Below are positions 49,909 through 59,206 of a stretch of DNA of 64,000 bases, in pieces (position 1 is the first letter of the stretch; every line of letters starts with the position of its first letter). The stretch covers positions 124,001-188,000 of the forward strand of contig JACKKX010000005.1 of assembly GCA_024236215.1 (NCBI GenBank), given 5' to 3'. Both the position numbers and the translations under genes were made by a program. This DNA comes from Novosphingobium sp. GTDB taxonomy: Bacteria; Pseudomonadota; Alphaproteobacteria; Sphingomonadales; Sphingomonadaceae. The notes below the pieces were generated by a model that saw only the letters and a list, made by a program, of their open reading frames with translations, made no database searches and was not told the origin of the DNA.

Positions 49909-50655
49909 ATGCCAAACCGGCCCTATATCGTCGGCAACTGGAAAATGAACGGAGTGCGCGCCATGCTGGCCGAGGCACGCGCGATCGATCGCGGCGCGGC
50001 GCGCCATCCTGGGGTGAAGGTGGCGATCGCGCCGCCCTTTACCCTGATCCACGCCATGGCCGAGGATTCGCAATCGATCGCGGTCGGCGGGCAGGATTGC
50101 CATGCCAAGCCAAGCGGCGCCTTTACCGGCGATGTCTCGGCGCCGATGCTCAAGGATGCGGGCGCGGGGTTCACCATTGTCGGCCATTCGGAGCGACGAG
50201 CGATCCACGGCGAGGACGATGCAGCGGTCTGCGCCAAGGCCGAAGCCGCGCTGCAAGCGGGATTGGACGTGATCGTCTGCGTCGGCGAAACCGAGGCGGA
50301 GCGCGATGCCGGAAGCGCCGAGGCGGTGGTCTGCGGGCAGCTTGACGGTTCGCTGCCCCGGAGCGAGAGCGCGACGGCGCATCTGACCGTCGCCTATGAA
50401 CCGGTCTGGGCGATCGGTACCGGGCGGGTTCCTTCGCTCGACGATGTCGGGGCGATGCACCGCGCGATCCGTGCGCGCCTTGGGGCCATCTATGGCGAAG
50501 CTGCCGCGTCGATCAGCATCCTCTATGGCGGTTCGGTCAACGCAGACAACGCAGCGGAACTGCTTCGGGCCGACGAAGTGGGCGGCGCGCTTGTGGGCGG
50601 GGCCAGTCTGGCCGCCGAAAGCTTTCTTGCCATCGTGCTGGCCGCCGAAGGCTGA
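49909..50655 (+). CDS. tpiA: Triosephosphate isomerase
   Basis: 248 residues from ATG 49909. Catalytic Lys12 (GNWKMNG), His in FTIVGHSERR and Glu in AYEPVWAIGTG are present, as is the phosphate loop ILYGGSVN. Divergent from ppiD across 211 bases. Confidence 0.97.
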   Translation: MPNRPYIVGNWKMNGVRAMLAEARAIDRGAARHPGVKVAIAPPFTLIHAMAEDSQSIAVGGQDCHAKPSGAFTGDVSAPMLKDAGAGFTIVGHSERRAIHGEDDAAVCAKAEAALQAGLDVIVCVGETEAERDAGSAEAVVCGQLDGSLPRSESATAHLTVAYEPVWAIGTGRVPSLDDVGAMHRAIRARLGAIYGEAAASISILYGGSVNADNAAELLRADEVGGALVGGASLAAESFLAIVLAAEG

Positions 50656-50730
50656 AGGCGGCGGCTTGCGCAGCGAGCAAAGCGTGCCTAGATGGCGCGC
50701 AATCCGAACCTCTTTCTGCGCAGGGCTGTC

Positions 50731-51129
50731 ATGTCGAGCATTTTCGTCTTTCTCACCGTCGTCCAGGCCATCGTGGCCGCCTTGCTGGTGGGAGTAATCC
50801 TGATGCAGAAGTCGGAAGGCGGGGGGCTGGGCGTTGGCGGCAGCCCCACCGGTCTGATCTCCGCACGCGGCGCGGCCGATCTGCTGACCAGGATGACTGC
50901 CGTTCTTGCGACGCTGTTCGTGGTACTTTCGGTGGCGCTTGCGGCCATGGCGGTGGGCTCGAGCAATAGCGGGGCAATCGACGATTCACTCAACCGCAGC
51001 CAGCCGGCTCCGGTTGCCCCGGCAGACGCTCCTGCCGCCAATCCGCTGGGCGCGGCGGCTCAACCTTCGGGTGCGGCATCGTCCGCGCCGGCGAACGATC
51101 CGCTGGGCGGCGCATCTGCCAGTCAGTAA
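50731..51129 (+). CDS. secG: Protein translocase subunit SecG
   Basis: 132 residues from ATG 50731. Two membrane helices and the conserved loop SEGGGLGVGGSPTGLIS identify SecG, part of the SecYEG channel. The C-terminal 50 residues are a Pro/Ala/Ser-rich tail. An in-frame ATG at 50692 would add a basic 13-residue extension and is less likely. Confidence 0.9.
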   Translation: MSSIFVFLTVVQAIVAALLVGVILMQKSEGGGLGVGGSPTGLISARGAADLLTRMTAVLATLFVVLSVALAAMAVGSSNSGAIDDSLNRSQPAPVAPADAPAANPLGAAAQPSGAASSAPANDPLGGASASQ

Positions 51130-51156
51130 CGCGATTGCATCGCTGACGTTTCGGCG

Positions 51157-51187
51157 CTGCCCGGATCGGGCAGTGCATTCCAATGCA
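51157..51187 (+). terminator. Tandem hairpins between secG and pyrG
   Basis: CTGCCCG/CGGGCAG with a 3-base loop (51157-51173) followed at once by TGCATT/AATGCA (51174-51187). They could end the secG transcript; no T-run follows, so leader structure for pyrG is also possible. Confidence 0.4.
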
Positions 51188-51250
51188 ATTGTGGATTTGG
51201 CAAACCATCGCTTGCCCGATCCCGCCTGATGCGATTAAGGCCCGACTCCC

Positions 51251-52882
51251 ATGGCGCGGTTCATTTTCATTACCGGCGGCGTGGTCTCCTCGCTTGGCAA
51301 GGGTCTTATGGCGGCGAGCCTCGCGGCTCTGCTGCAGGCGCGTGGCTACAAGGTCCGCATTCGCAAGTTCGATCCCTATCTCAACGTCGATCCGGGGACG
51401 ATGAGCCCCTATCAGCACGGTGAGGTCTACGTCACCGACGACGGGGCAGAGACCGACCTCGACCTGGGGCACTACGAGCGCTTCACCGGAGTTTCCGCGC
51501 GCCAGGCCGACAATATCACCTCGGGCCGGATCTACCGCGACATCATCGCCAAGGAACGCCGGGGTGACTATCTTGGCGCCACGGTTCAGGTTATTCCGCA
51601 CGTCACCGACGCGATCAAGGATTTCGCCAAGGCCGATACCGACGATCTCGATTTTGTGCTCTGCGAAATCGGCGGGACGGTCGGCGATATCGAGGGCTTG
51701 CCGTTCATCGAGGCGATCCGCCAGCTGCGCAACGAGTTGGGCCGCGAGGCGACCTGCTTCGTTCACGTCACATTGGTGCCCTACATTGCCGCCGCCGGCG
51801 AGCTGAAAACCAAACCCACCCAGCATTCGGTGCGCGAGATGACCGGGCTGGGAATCCAGCCCGATATCCTGCTGTGCCGCTGCGAAAAGCCGCTGCCGGA
51901 AAACGAACGCGCCAAGATCGCGCTGTTCTGCAACGTGCGCAAGGAAGCGGTGATCCCTGCGCTCGATGCCAGCAGCATCTATGCGGTGCCGCTGCAATAC
52001 CATGCCGAGGGCCTCGATGCCGAAGTTCTGCGCCACTTCGGGCTGAGCGCTCCGGCGCCAGATCTGGCCCGCTGGGACGATATCGTCGATCGCTATCAGA
52101 ACCCCGAAGGCGAGGTGACGATCGGGGTGGTGGGCAAATATGTCGGTCTGCCCGATGCCTACAAGAGCCTCAACGAGGCGCTGGTCCACGGCGGGATGGC
52201 CAACCGGGTCAAGGTCAACATCCGCTGGATCGATGCCGAGCTGTTCGAGGCGGATGACGGCGAAATCGTTTCCCGGCTTGAGCCGATGCACGGGATTCTG
52301 GTCCCTGGCGGGTTCGGGGTGCGCGGGACCGAGGGCAAGATCGCCTCGGTCCGTTTTGCGCGCGAACGCAAGGTGCCGTTCTTCGGGATATGCCTGGGTA
52401 TGCAGATGGCCTGCATCGAAGGCGCGCGCGATGCCGGAATAGCCGATGCCAGCTCAACCGAATTCGGCCCGACCAGCGAACCGGTGGTGGGGATCATCAC
52501 CGAATGGATGAGCCCCGAAGGCCTCCAGCAGCGCGGCGCGGATTCGGATCTGGGCGGAACCATGCGGCTGGGCGCCTATGAGGCCCGGCTGACCGGAAAC
52601 AGCCACGTCTCCGCGATTTACGGCGGGGCCGCCAGCATTTCCGAGCGCCACCGCCACCGCTACGAGGTCAACGGTGCCTATCGCGATGTGCTCGAAAAGA
52701 GCGGCCTGGTGTTTTCCGGCATGTCGCCCGATGGACTGCTGCCTGAAATCGTCGAACGGCCCGAGCATCCCTGGTTCGTGGGCGTTCAGTTCCACCCCGA
52801 ACTCAAGAGCCGCCCGTTCGATCCGCATCCGCTGTTCGCCGGCTTTATCGCGGCGGCACTGGCGCAGGCCCGGCTGGTTTGA
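51251..52882 (+). CDS. pyrG: CTP synthase
   Basis: 543 residues. Makes CTP from UTP, ATP and glutamine. N-terminal synthetase begins [37 protein letters not shown] and [11 protein letters not shown] bind nucleotides and metal. The C-terminal glutaminase carries [12 protein letters not shown] (nucleophile Cys) and [13 protein letters not shown]. Full length. Confidence 0.97.
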   Translation: MARFIFITGGVVSSLGKGLMAASLAALLQARGYKVRIRKFDPYLNVDPGTMSPYQHGEVYVTDDGAETDLDLGHYERFTGVSARQADNITSGRIYRDIIAKERRGDYLGATVQVIPHVTDAIKDFAKADTDDLDFVLCEIGGTVGDIEGLPFIEAIRQLRNELGREATCFVHVTLVPYIAAAGELKTKPTQHSVREMTGLGIQPDILLCRCEKPLPENERAKIALFCNVRKEAVIPALDASSIYAVPLQYHAEGLDAEVLRHFGLSAPAPDLARWDDIVDRYQNPEGEVTIGVVGKYVGLPDAYKSLNEALVHGGMANRVKVNIRWIDAELFEADDGEIVSRLEPMHGILVPGGFGVRGTEGKIASVRFARERKVPFFGICLGMQMACIEGARDAGIADASSTEFGPTSEPVVGIITEWMSPEGLQQRGADSDLGGTMRLGAYEARLTGNSHVSAIYGGAASISERHRHRYEVNGAYRDVLEKSGLVFSGMSPDGLLPEIVERPEHPWFVGVQFHPELKSRPFDPHPLFAGFIAAALAQARLV

Positions 52883-53012
52883 CCTCCGTCGAAAATCCTG
52901 ATGCGTTTGCAGATGGATAACGAAAGCCGCTCAAATTTGGCCTTGATTGCCCCGGTACATACCCATAGCGCTCCGTATCGATATCGAATCGCAACAGGCG
53001 GTGGTGCGGGGG

Positions 53013-53240
53013 CAAAGCATCGCGCGTTGCTTTGGGGGTAAGCGGGTAGTAACCCAATTCTTTGCGGTTTTGTTCCTCAGACCTTGCCAGAATGCGGCTC
53101 TGAACAGCCGGATTCGCGAAGGGAGTGAAACAGGCTAGTCGTGATGTGATCGTCTTCTGCGACCCGGACGATCAAGCAACGACTTGGCGGCGCGAGAGCG
53201 TCGTGGGGGTGGAACCTTCGGGTTCCACCCCCTATTCGTT
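53013..53240 (+). ncRNA. Candidate structured small RNA downstream of pyrG
   Basis: The 383-base gap 52883-53265 has no credible gene but holds five plus-strand hairpins in series: CAAAGCA/TGCTTTG (53013-53034), CGGCT/AGCCG (53095-53110), TGATCGTC/GACGATCA (53147-53174), ACGAC/GTCGT (53079+100 to 53204, i.e. 53179-53204) and a strong terminator (53205-53232). This is what an independent small RNA with an intrinsic terminator looks like. The 5' end is uncertain; it could begin near 53140. Bases 52883-53012 show nothing else. It does not match the SRP or 6S RNA features I know. Confidence 0.45.
53205..53240 (+). terminator. Strong intrinsic terminator with TTCG tetraloop
   Basis: Perfect 12-bp stem GGGGGTGGAACC / GGTTCCACCCCC closed by a TTCG tetraloop and followed by TATTCGTTT. 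Strongest terminator in the window. It reads on the plus strand; pyrG ends 322 bases earlier. Confidence 0.85.
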
Positions 53241-53265
53241 TGGTTAGTGCGGGTGGTTAGCGCGC

Positions 53266-53745
53266 TCAGGCGGCGGCGCTGTCGCTGCCCGCGCCATCCG
53301 CATCGCTGACCACGCTGAGCGTGCGCTGGGTGCCGACGGCGATTTTCTTGGGCTTCATTGCTTCGGGTACTTCGCGGACCAGATCGATCACCAGCAACCC
53401 GTCTTCCAGATTGGCGCCGTCGACGCGGACATAGTCGGCCAGTTCGAAGCGACGCTCGAACCCGCGCTGGGCGATGCCGACATGCAGGTACTGTCCGGCG
53501 GGGGTCTCATCGCCCTTCTTGCCCTGGATCACCAGCAGGTTCTGCTGGGCGGTGATCTCGATATCGGCGGGGCGGAACCCGGCGACCGCCAGGGTGATGC
53601 GATAGGCATCCTCGCCGCGGCGCTCGATGTTGAAAGGGGGGTAGTTGTCGCCGCTGTTGAAGCGGCCCTGGTTCTCGAGCAGATCGAACAGCCGGTCGAA
53701 CCCGACCATGGTGCGGCGATAGGGGGTGAAATCAAAACGGTTCAT
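53266..53745 (-). CDS. Hsp20/IbpA-type small heat-shock protein
   Basis: 159 residues. Alpha-crystallin domain at about 35-125 (PPFNIERRGEDAYRITLAVAGF; ENQGRF arm before it; IxI-like tail IAVGTQR). Holds unfolding proteins during heat stress in the cytoplasm. Its leader carries a candidate RpoH promoter and a ROSE-like thermometer (separate entries), which fits its role. Confidence 0.93.
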   Translation of the reverse strand: MNRFDFTPYRRTMVGFDRLFDLLENQGRFNSGDNYPPFNIERRGEDAYRITLAVAGFRPADIEITAQQNLLVIQGKKGDETPAGQYLHVGIAQRGFERRFELADYVRVDGANLEDGLLVIDLVREVPEAMKPKKIAVGTQRTLSVVSDADGAGSDSAAA

Positions 53746-53843
53746 GGCAAAATCCTCTTGGGTTGAGCAATTTCACATCGGTGGGGCCCGCGCATGCGGC
53801 GCCCCAGCTTGCGGTGTCATGCCCGCTACGGCCCATGACACCG
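53746..53843 (-). promoter_or_regulatory. Probable ROSE-type RNA thermometer in the hsp20 leader
   Basis: Minus-strand order: hairpin I, perfect 10-bp stem CGGTGTCATG/CATGACACCG (53843-53812); hairpin II, GGGGC..CCGC/GCGG..GCCCC with loop GCAT (53805-53783); then TTGCT (53770-53766) facing the ribosome site AGGA (53756-53753), nine bases before the ATG. Two stable 5' hairpins plus a weak 3' hairpin with the U-U-G-C-U versus A-G-G-A pairing is the ROSE layout known from alphaproteobacterial small heat-shock genes. Confidence 0.65.
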
Positions 53844-53849
53844 AACCCG

Positions 53850-53877
53850 AGATATGATAGCCCGGCGCCGTTTCAAG
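53850..53877 (-). promoter_or_regulatory. Candidate heat-shock sigma (RpoH) promoter for hsp20
   Basis: On the minus strand CTTGAAA (53877-53871) and CATATCT (53856-53850) are 14 bases apart. This fits an RpoH -35/-10 pair and would start RNA near 53843, the first base of leader hairpin I. The -35 overlaps the divergent grxC ribosome site. Confidence 0.6.
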
Positions 53878-53887
53878 AGGAGAGTCC

Positions 53888-54151
53888 ATGTCCGCCCCCA
53901 AGATCGAGATCTACACCAAGTGGGGTTGCCCCTATTGCGTGCGCGCCAAGGCGCTGCTCAAGGACAAGGGCATGGCGATCGAGGAATACGACATCACCCT
54001 GGGCGGCCCCAAGCGTGCGGAGATGCTCGAGCGGGTGCCCGGCGCCGTCACCGTGCCGCAGATCCTGATCGACGGACGCGCGGTGGGCGGGTGCGACGAT
54101 CTCTTCGCACTCGATCGTGCAGGCAAGCTCGATCCCTTGCTTGGGCTCTAG
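53888..54151 (+). CDS. grxC: Glutaredoxin 3
   Basis: 87 residues with the dithiol active site Cys14-Pro-Tyr-Cys17, TVPQ cis-proline loop and GGCDDLF glutathione-binding motif. Ribosome site AGAGGAGAG sits just upstream. First gene of a likely operon grxC-Nit hydrolase-DUF1178. Confidence 0.95.
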   Translation: MSAPKIEIYTKWGCPYCVRAKALLKDKGMAIEEYDITLGGPKRAEMLERVPGAVTVPQILIDGRAVGGCDDLFALDRAGKLDPLLGL

Positions 54152-54158
54152 ATCGGAC

Positions 54159-54986
54159 ATGACCCGCATCGCCCTGTTGCAGATGAATTCGGGGATCGAC
54201 CCCGATGCCAATGCTGCGCGGATTGTCGCGGCGGCTAACGAGGCGGCGGGGCAGGGGGCGGCGATGGTGTTCACCCCCGAGATGTCGGGATTGATCGATC
54301 GCGATCGCGAACGGGCCCGGGCGCATATCGTCCCTGAGGATCAGGACAGGGTGCTGGCGGCGGTGCGCGAGGCCGCGGCGCGGGCCGGGATCTGGGTCGC
54401 GCTGGGCAGCACTCCGGTGCTGCGCGAGGACGGCCGCTTCGCCAACCGTGCCTTCGCGATCGATGCCGCCGGCGCGATCGCCGCGCGATACGACAAGATC
54501 CACATGTTCGATGTCGATCTGGCCACGGGCGAAAGCTGGCGCGAATCCAATGCCTATGCGCCGGGTGAAGAGGTGGTGACAGTTCAAACGCCGGTGGGCA
54601 AATTGGGCCTTGCGATCTGTTATGATCTTCGATTTCCTGCTTTGTTTGAAGAATTTGGCAAGCGAAGATGCGATGTAATCTCAATTCCTGCGGCCTTCAC
54701 AGTTCCGACCGGCCAGGCCCACTGGCACGTGCTGCAACGTGCCCGCGCGATCGAGGCCAGCGCCTATGTGGTATGTGCGGCGCAAGTCGGGCTGCACGAG
54801 GACGGACGCGCGACCTACGGCCACTCCATGGTCATCGATCCCTGGGGGCAGGTGCAGCTCGACATGGGGGGAGATCAGGCCGCGCTCGGCTTTTCCGAGA
54901 TTGACCCGGCGCGCATCGCCGAAGTCCGGGCGCAACTGCCCAGCCTTGCCAACAAGCGCGAAATCCCCAGATTGGCCGGGCGATGA
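54159..54986 (+). CDS. Carbon-nitrogen hydrolase (Nit/omega-amidase-like)
   Basis: 275 residues from ATG 54159. The nitrilase-superfamily triad is Glu41 (FTPEMSG), Lys113 (YDKIHMFD), Cys154 (AICYDLRFP). The sequence style matches Nit1/Nit2 enzymes, which hydrolyse deaminated glutathione or omega-amides; placement next to a glutaredoxin gene makes the deaminated-glutathione role attractive but unproven. Overlaps DUF1178 by ATGA. Confidence 0.85.
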   Translation: MTRIALLQMNSGIDPDANAARIVAAANEAAGQGAAMVFTPEMSGLIDRDRERARAHIVPEDQDRVLAAVREAAARAGIWVALGSTPVLREDGRFANRAFAIDAAGAIAARYDKIHMFDVDLATGESWRESNAYAPGEEVVTVQTPVGKLGLAICYDLRFPALFEEFGKRRCDVISIPAAFTVPTGQAHWHVLQRARAIEASAYVVCAAQVGLHEDGRATYGHSMVIDPWGQVQLDMGGDQAALGFSEIDPARIAEVRAQLPSLANKREIPRLAGR

Positions 54987-55450
54987 TCGTTTTTGACCTG
55001 CAATGCCGTCTTCACGGACACCGCTTTGAGGGGTGGTTCGGCTCATCGGCCGATTTTGAGGCCCAGCAGGCGCGCGGCCTGGTCGCGTGCCCGCATTGCG
55101 GTACATCGGAGGTCGAAAAGGCGCTGATGGCGCCCAATGTTGCTCGCAAGGGCAACCAGGATGGTCCAACGCCGGGTAAGACCCTGCCGGTTGCGCGGAG
55201 CGCTTCACTTCCGCCCGAGGCTCAGCAGGCATTGGCAATGCTGGCGCAGGTGCAGGCCGAAGCGCTCAAGCATTCGCGCTGGGTTGGCGGTGATTTCGCC
55301 GAGCAGTCGCGCGCGATCCATTATGGCGAGCGGGCCGACGAGCCGATCCACGGCCAGGCCACTCCTGAGGAAGCCCGCAGCCTTCTGGACGAGGGGATCG
55401 CCGTCATGCCGTTGTTGGTCCCGGTCGCGCCGCCGGACGAGCTCAACTGA
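54983..55450 (+). CDS. DUF1178 family protein
   Basis: 155 residues starting MIVFDLQCRLHGHRFEGWF, the family signature. Cys8, His11/His13 and the CPHC pair Cys36/Cys39 could bind zinc. Function unknown. It commonly follows grxC and a Nit hydrolase, as here. Confidence 0.88.
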   Translation: MIVFDLQCRLHGHRFEGWFGSSADFEAQQARGLVACPHCGTSEVEKALMAPNVARKGNQDGPTPGKTLPVARSASLPPEAQQALAMLAQVQAEALKHSRWVGGDFAEQSRAIHYGERADEPIHGQATPEEARSLLDEGIAVMPLLVPVAPPDELN

Positions 55451-55491
55451 CAGTTGCGGGATGATCCAGCGCCGCGTAGAGCGCTGCGCGG

Positions 55492-55568
55492 GCGCCCGTA
55501 GCTCAGCAGGATAGAGCACCAGATTCCTAATCTGGGGGCCACAGGTTCGAATCCTGTCGGGCGCACCA
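55492..55568 (+). tRNA. tRNA-Arg (anticodon CCT)
   Basis: 77 bases including an encoded CCA end. Acceptor stem GCGCCCG/CGGGCGC, D-arm TAGCTCAGCAGGATAGAGCA, anticodon stem CCAGA/TCTGG around loop TTCCTAA (anticodon CCT), T-loop GTTCGAATCC. Decodes AGG. Confidence 0.95.
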
Positions 55569-55637
55569 TTTCGCAATTTCCGTATTATGGTAAATTTTCC
55601 GCTTGAATAGCTGATTCACTTGTGATTCTTTAGCCAA

Positions 55638-55949
55638 ATGCGGGGGAATCAACGGGAACCGAAGCTGGCGCGTGAAGGGGTGACCCAGGGGATTGCCCTG
55701 AGTTGCCTGCTGGTCATGGGCGGTCTGGCGCTTTTCGGCCCCTCTGGCTTGCTTGCCTGGAGCGAAAACAATCACTTGCTGAGCGAACGGCAAGTCGAGC
55801 TGAAACAGCTTGAGGCGCAGCGCGACGAATTGAAGAACCGCGTCACCCTGCTTGATCCGCGCCATGTCGATCCCGACATGGCGGGCGAGCTGCTCCGGGC
55901 CAACCTCAACGTCGTCCATCCCGACGAAATGGTGATGCTGCTCAATTGA
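55638..55949 (+). CDS. FtsB/DivIC-like septum protein
   Basis: 103 residues from ATG 55638: short cytoplasmic start, one membrane helix (about 20-38), then a periplasmic coiled coil (SERQVELKQLEAQRDELKNR). Matches the septum formation initiator family that pairs with FtsL and FtsQ. It lies just upstream of pdhA, the usual sphingomonad context. Confidence 0.85.
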   Translation: MRGNQREPKLAREGVTQGIALSCLLVMGGLALFGPSGLLAWSENNHLLSERQVELKQLEAQRDELKNRVTLLDPRHVDPDMAGELLRANLNVVHPDEMVMLLN

Positions 55950-56079
55950 GCCGGGCCTTGGGCAAGCAGGATGGCTTTCGTCGGGCCGGTTGTCACAAAA
56001 TTCGTATGCGGCAGTTTCCCTAGGGGAAGGTTGCTCCTATAGGCTGGCCTGAACCATCCAATCCCCAGGATACCAGTCT

Positions 56080-57156
56080 GTGGCAAGAACCGCTTCTCCC
56101 AAGAAATCCGCCCCGAAAGACGCCGCTGGCGACGAGGCCTTCGCGCTGCGCAGTCTGCAGGAAGCGCATGCCAAAAGCCCGCGCTATCCGGCCTCGGACG
56201 ATGAATTGCTGCACTTCTACGAACAGATGCTGCTGATCCGCCGGTTCGAGGAAAAGGCCGGGCAGCTTTACGGCCTCGGCCTGATCGGCGGGTTCTGCCA
56301 CCTCTACATCGGTCAGGAAGCCGTTGCTGTAGGGCTGCAATCGGCGCTCGACGGTGAAAAGGACAGCGTGATCACCGGCTACCGCGATCACGGGCACATG
56401 CTGGCCTATGGCATCGATCCCAAGGCGATCATGGCTGAGCTGACCGGGCGCGGCGCGGGCATCTCGCGCGGCAAGGGCGGTTCGATGCACATGTTCAGCA
56501 CCGAGCACAAGTTCTACGGCGGGCACGGCATCGTCGGGGCGCAGGTGCCGCTGGGGGCGGGGCTGGCCTTTGGGCACAAGTACCGCGAGGACGGCGGGGT
56601 CTGCATGGCCTATTTCGGCGACGGAGCGTCGAACCAGGGTCAGGTTTACGAAGCCTTCAACATGGCCGCGCTGTGGCAGTTGCCGGTGATCTTCGTGGTC
56701 GAGAACAACGGTTATGCTATGGGCACGGCGGTCAAGCGCGGATCGGCCGAAACCCACTTTTATCGCCGCGGCACCGCGTTCCGCATCCCCGGCATGGACG
56801 TCAACGGCATGGACGTTCTCGAGGTGCGCGCCGCCGCCGAGGTTGCGCTGGAACATGTCCGTTCGGGCAAGGGGCCGGTGCTGATGGAGCTGCACACCTA
56901 TCGCTATCGCGGCCACTCGATGTCCGATCCGGCCAAGTACCGCAGCCGCGAGGAAGTGCAGGAAATGCGTGAGAAGCATGATCCGATCGACGCCGCTCGG
57001 GCCGAGCTGCTGGCGCGCGGCGTGGCCGAGGATCGGCTCAAGGAGATCGAAAAGCAGATTCGTAGCAAGGTCAACGAAGCTGCTGATTTTTCGGAGAACT
57101 CCCCGGAACCCGAATTGTCGGAACTCTACACCGACGTGCTGGTGGAGTGCTACTGA
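56080..57156 (+). CDS. pdhA: Pyruvate dehydrogenase E1 subunit alpha
   Basis: 358 residues from GTG 56080. Thiamine-diphosphate motif [12 protein letters not shown]...NN is intact; phosphorylation-loop-like [11 protein letters not shown] is present as in mitochondrial-type E1. An alanine/lysine-rich head (1-20) precedes the fold. Shares one base with pdhB. Confidence 0.95.
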   Translation: MARTASPKKSAPKDAAGDEAFALRSLQEAHAKSPRYPASDDELLHFYEQMLLIRRFEEKAGQLYGLGLIGGFCHLYIGQEAVAVGLQSALDGEKDSVITGYRDHGHMLAYGIDPKAIMAELTGRGAGISRGKGGSMHMFSTEHKFYGGHGIVGAQVPLGAGLAFGHKYREDGGVCMAYFGDGASNQGQVYEAFNMAALWQLPVIFVVENNGYAMGTAVKRGSAETHFYRRGTAFRIPGMDVNGMDVLEVRAAAEVALEHVRSGKGPVLMELHTYRYRGHSMSDPAKYRSREEVQEMREKHDPIDAARAELLARGVAEDRLKEIEKQIRSKVNEAADFSENSPEPELSELYTDVLVECY

Positions 57157-58511
57157 TGGCAATCGAACTCAAGATGCCCGCGCTCTCGCCGACGATGGAA
57201 GAGGGCACCCTTGCCAAGTGGCTGGTCAAGGAAGGCGACACGGTCAAGAGCGGCGATATCCTTGCCGAGATCGAGACCGACAAGGCGACGATGGAATTCG
57301 AAGCTGTCGATGAAGGCACGATCGGCGCGATCCTGGTTCCCGAAGGGACCGAGGGGGTGAAGGTCGGTACAGTGATCGCGGTGATCGGCGAAGATGGCGG
57401 CGCGGCAGCCCCGCTCGTTGCCGAGCCGAAGCCGGCGGTGCCCGAAGTATCACCTGCCAGCGCGGCCAAGGTCACACCGCCGACACCAAAGCCGCGGCCC
57501 GAGGATCCTGCCGTTCCCGCCGGGACCAATATGCGCAGCGCCACCGTGCGCGAGGCGCTGCGCGATGCCATGGCCGAGGAAATGCGCCGTGACAGCCGCG
57601 TCTTCGTGATGGGTGAGGAGGTCGCCGAATACCAGGGCGCCTACAAGGTCACCCAGGGTCTGCTCGAGGAATTCGGACCCAAGCGGGTGATCGATACGCC
57701 GATCACCGAATACGGCTTTGCCGGGATCGGCGCCGGGGCGGCAATGGGCGGTCTGCGCCCGGTGGTCGAATTCATGACCTTCAACTTCGCGATGCAGGCG
57801 ATCGACCACATCATCAATTCGGCGGCCAAGACCAATTACATGTCGGGCGGGCAGATGCGCTGTCCGGTGGTGTTCCGCGGCCCCAACGGCGCGGCCAGCC
57901 GGGTCGGCGCGCAGCACAGCCAGAACTATGCGCCGTGGTACGCCAATGTGCCGGGGCTGGTGGTGATCGCGCCCTACGATGCCGCCGACGCCAAGGGTCT
58001 GCTCAAGGCCGCCATCCGCAGCGAGGATCCGGTGGTCTTCCTCGAAAACGAGCTGGTCTATGGCCGCAGTTTCGAGCTCCCCGAGCTCGACGATCATGTT
58101 TTGCCGATCGGCAAGGCGCGGGTCGTGCGCGAAGGGCGCGATGTGACGATCGTATCCTATTCGATCGGGGTCGGCCTGGCGCTAGAGGCCGCCGAAGCGC
58201 TGGCCGGAGAAGGGATCGATGCCGAAGTGCTCGATCTGCGCACCCTGCGCCCGCTCGACAAGCAGGCGGTGCTCGAATCGCTTGCCAAGACCAACCGCAT
58301 GGTGGTGGCCGAGGAAGGCTGGCCGGTCTGCTCGATCGCGTCGGAAATCATCGCGATCTGCATGGAGGAAGGCTTCGATCACCTCGACGCGCCGGTGCTC
58401 AGGGTCTGCGACGAAGATGTGCCGCTGCCCTATGCCGCCAACCTGGAAAAGGCCGCGCTGATCGATGCCCCGCGGATCGTCGAGGCGGTCCGCAAGGTCT
58501 GCTATCGTTAG
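57156..58511 (+). CDS. pdhB: Pyruvate dehydrogenase E1 subunit beta with N-terminal lipoyl domain
   Basis: 451 residues from ATG 57156. Lipoyl domain at 1-78 with Lys43 (ETDKATMEF), Pro/Ala-rich linker (about 85-125), then the E1 beta fold ([14 protein letters not shown] onward). Fusion of a lipoyl domain to E1 beta is a known alphaproteobacterial trait. The E2 and E3 genes are not in this window. Confidence 0.95.
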   Translation: MAIELKMPALSPTMEEGTLAKWLVKEGDTVKSGDILAEIETDKATMEFEAVDEGTIGAILVPEGTEGVKVGTVIAVIGEDGGAAAPLVAEPKPAVPEVSPASAAKVTPPTPKPRPEDPAVPAGTNMRSATVREALRDAMAEEMRRDSRVFVMGEEVAEYQGAYKVTQGLLEEFGPKRVIDTPITEYGFAGIGAGAAMGGLRPVVEFMTFNFAMQAIDHIINSAAKTNYMSGGQMRCPVVFRGPNGAASRVGAQHSQNYAPWYANVPGLVVIAPYDAADAKGLLKAAIRSEDPVVFLENELVYGRSFELPELDDHVLPIGKARVVREGRDVTIVSYSIGVGLALEAAEALAGEGIDAEVLDLRTLRPLDKQAVLESLAKTNRMVVAEEGWPVCSIASEIIAICMEEGFDHLDAPVLRVCDEDVPLPYAANLEKAALIDAPRIVEAVRKVCYR

Positions 58512-59206
58512 CCGATCCCGCCGCCCGAGCTGACCGACATTGCGCCGGTATAGGCGGCGCATTGCTGGATATCGTCGGGGCTGGAGGCATCGCGCTGGTA
58601 GATCTGGGTTAGATCGCGGCTGTCGCGCACAGTGAAGGTGGCAATCGAATGGATATCGAGATTGCCCAGGAACCGCGCCGAGATCAGCGGCTGATAGGTG
58701 TAGTTGATCTCCACGAAGATCACTGCACCGTCGGGCTGGGCATAGACCTCTTCGCCTTCGGGACCCATCCCGTTAATCGATCCCGACAAACCATCGCCCG
58801 CCGCCCCATAGGCGGAGGTGACATGCTTGGCGCCGCGGCAGCGCTGCCAATGGATATACTGGTTATCACTCGCCGGATCGATCTCGAGACTGGAAATGAA
58901 AACCCGCCCGTTGTCATAGAGATCGAGGCCCCCGCCGCCCTGGATCTGCGCTCCGTAGAACACGTCGTTGAGGTCGCTCTCGTAGATCTTGCGATCCTGC
59001 AGTGTCGACGTGTCGCCGATCCGCGATGCGTTGTCGGCGATGTGCACCGCAAGCTGGCCGATCTTCATGTTGACCAGCGCGTAATTGGCCTCTTCGGTGC
59101 CCCAAAGCCCGGCGGTGAGCAGGAACGGCGCGCCAAGCGCAAACTCGGTCATGGCCACGCCCGACTTGTGGCGCAGCAAGCGGCGCAAGGTGGAAAGCAG
59201 GCTCAT
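58508..59206 (-). CDS. TadE-like pseudopilin, module 1, last gene
   Basis: 232 residues from ATG 59206. N-terminal basic patch, then the TadE-type hydrophobic segment [20 protein letters not shown] with Glu21. The large C-terminal part is periplasmic, with cysteines (RCRGAK, QQCAAY) and a glycine-rich end. Tad-system pseudopilins assist Flp pilus assembly. Its stop overlaps the pdhB stop on the other strand. Overlaps the next gene upstream by ATGT/4 bases, so it is an operon. Confidence 0.8.
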   Translation of the reverse strand: MSLLSTLRRLLRHKSGVAMTEFALGAPFLLTAGLWGTEEANYALVNMKIGQLAVHIADNASRIGDTSTLQDRKIYESDLNDVFYGAQIQGGGGLDLYDNGRVFISSLEIDPASDNQYIHWQRCRGAKHVTSAYGAAGDGLSGSINGMGPEGEEVYAQPDGAVIFVEINYTYQPLISARFLGNLDIHSIATFTVRDSRDLTQIYQRDASSPDDIQQCAAYTGAMSVSSGGGIG

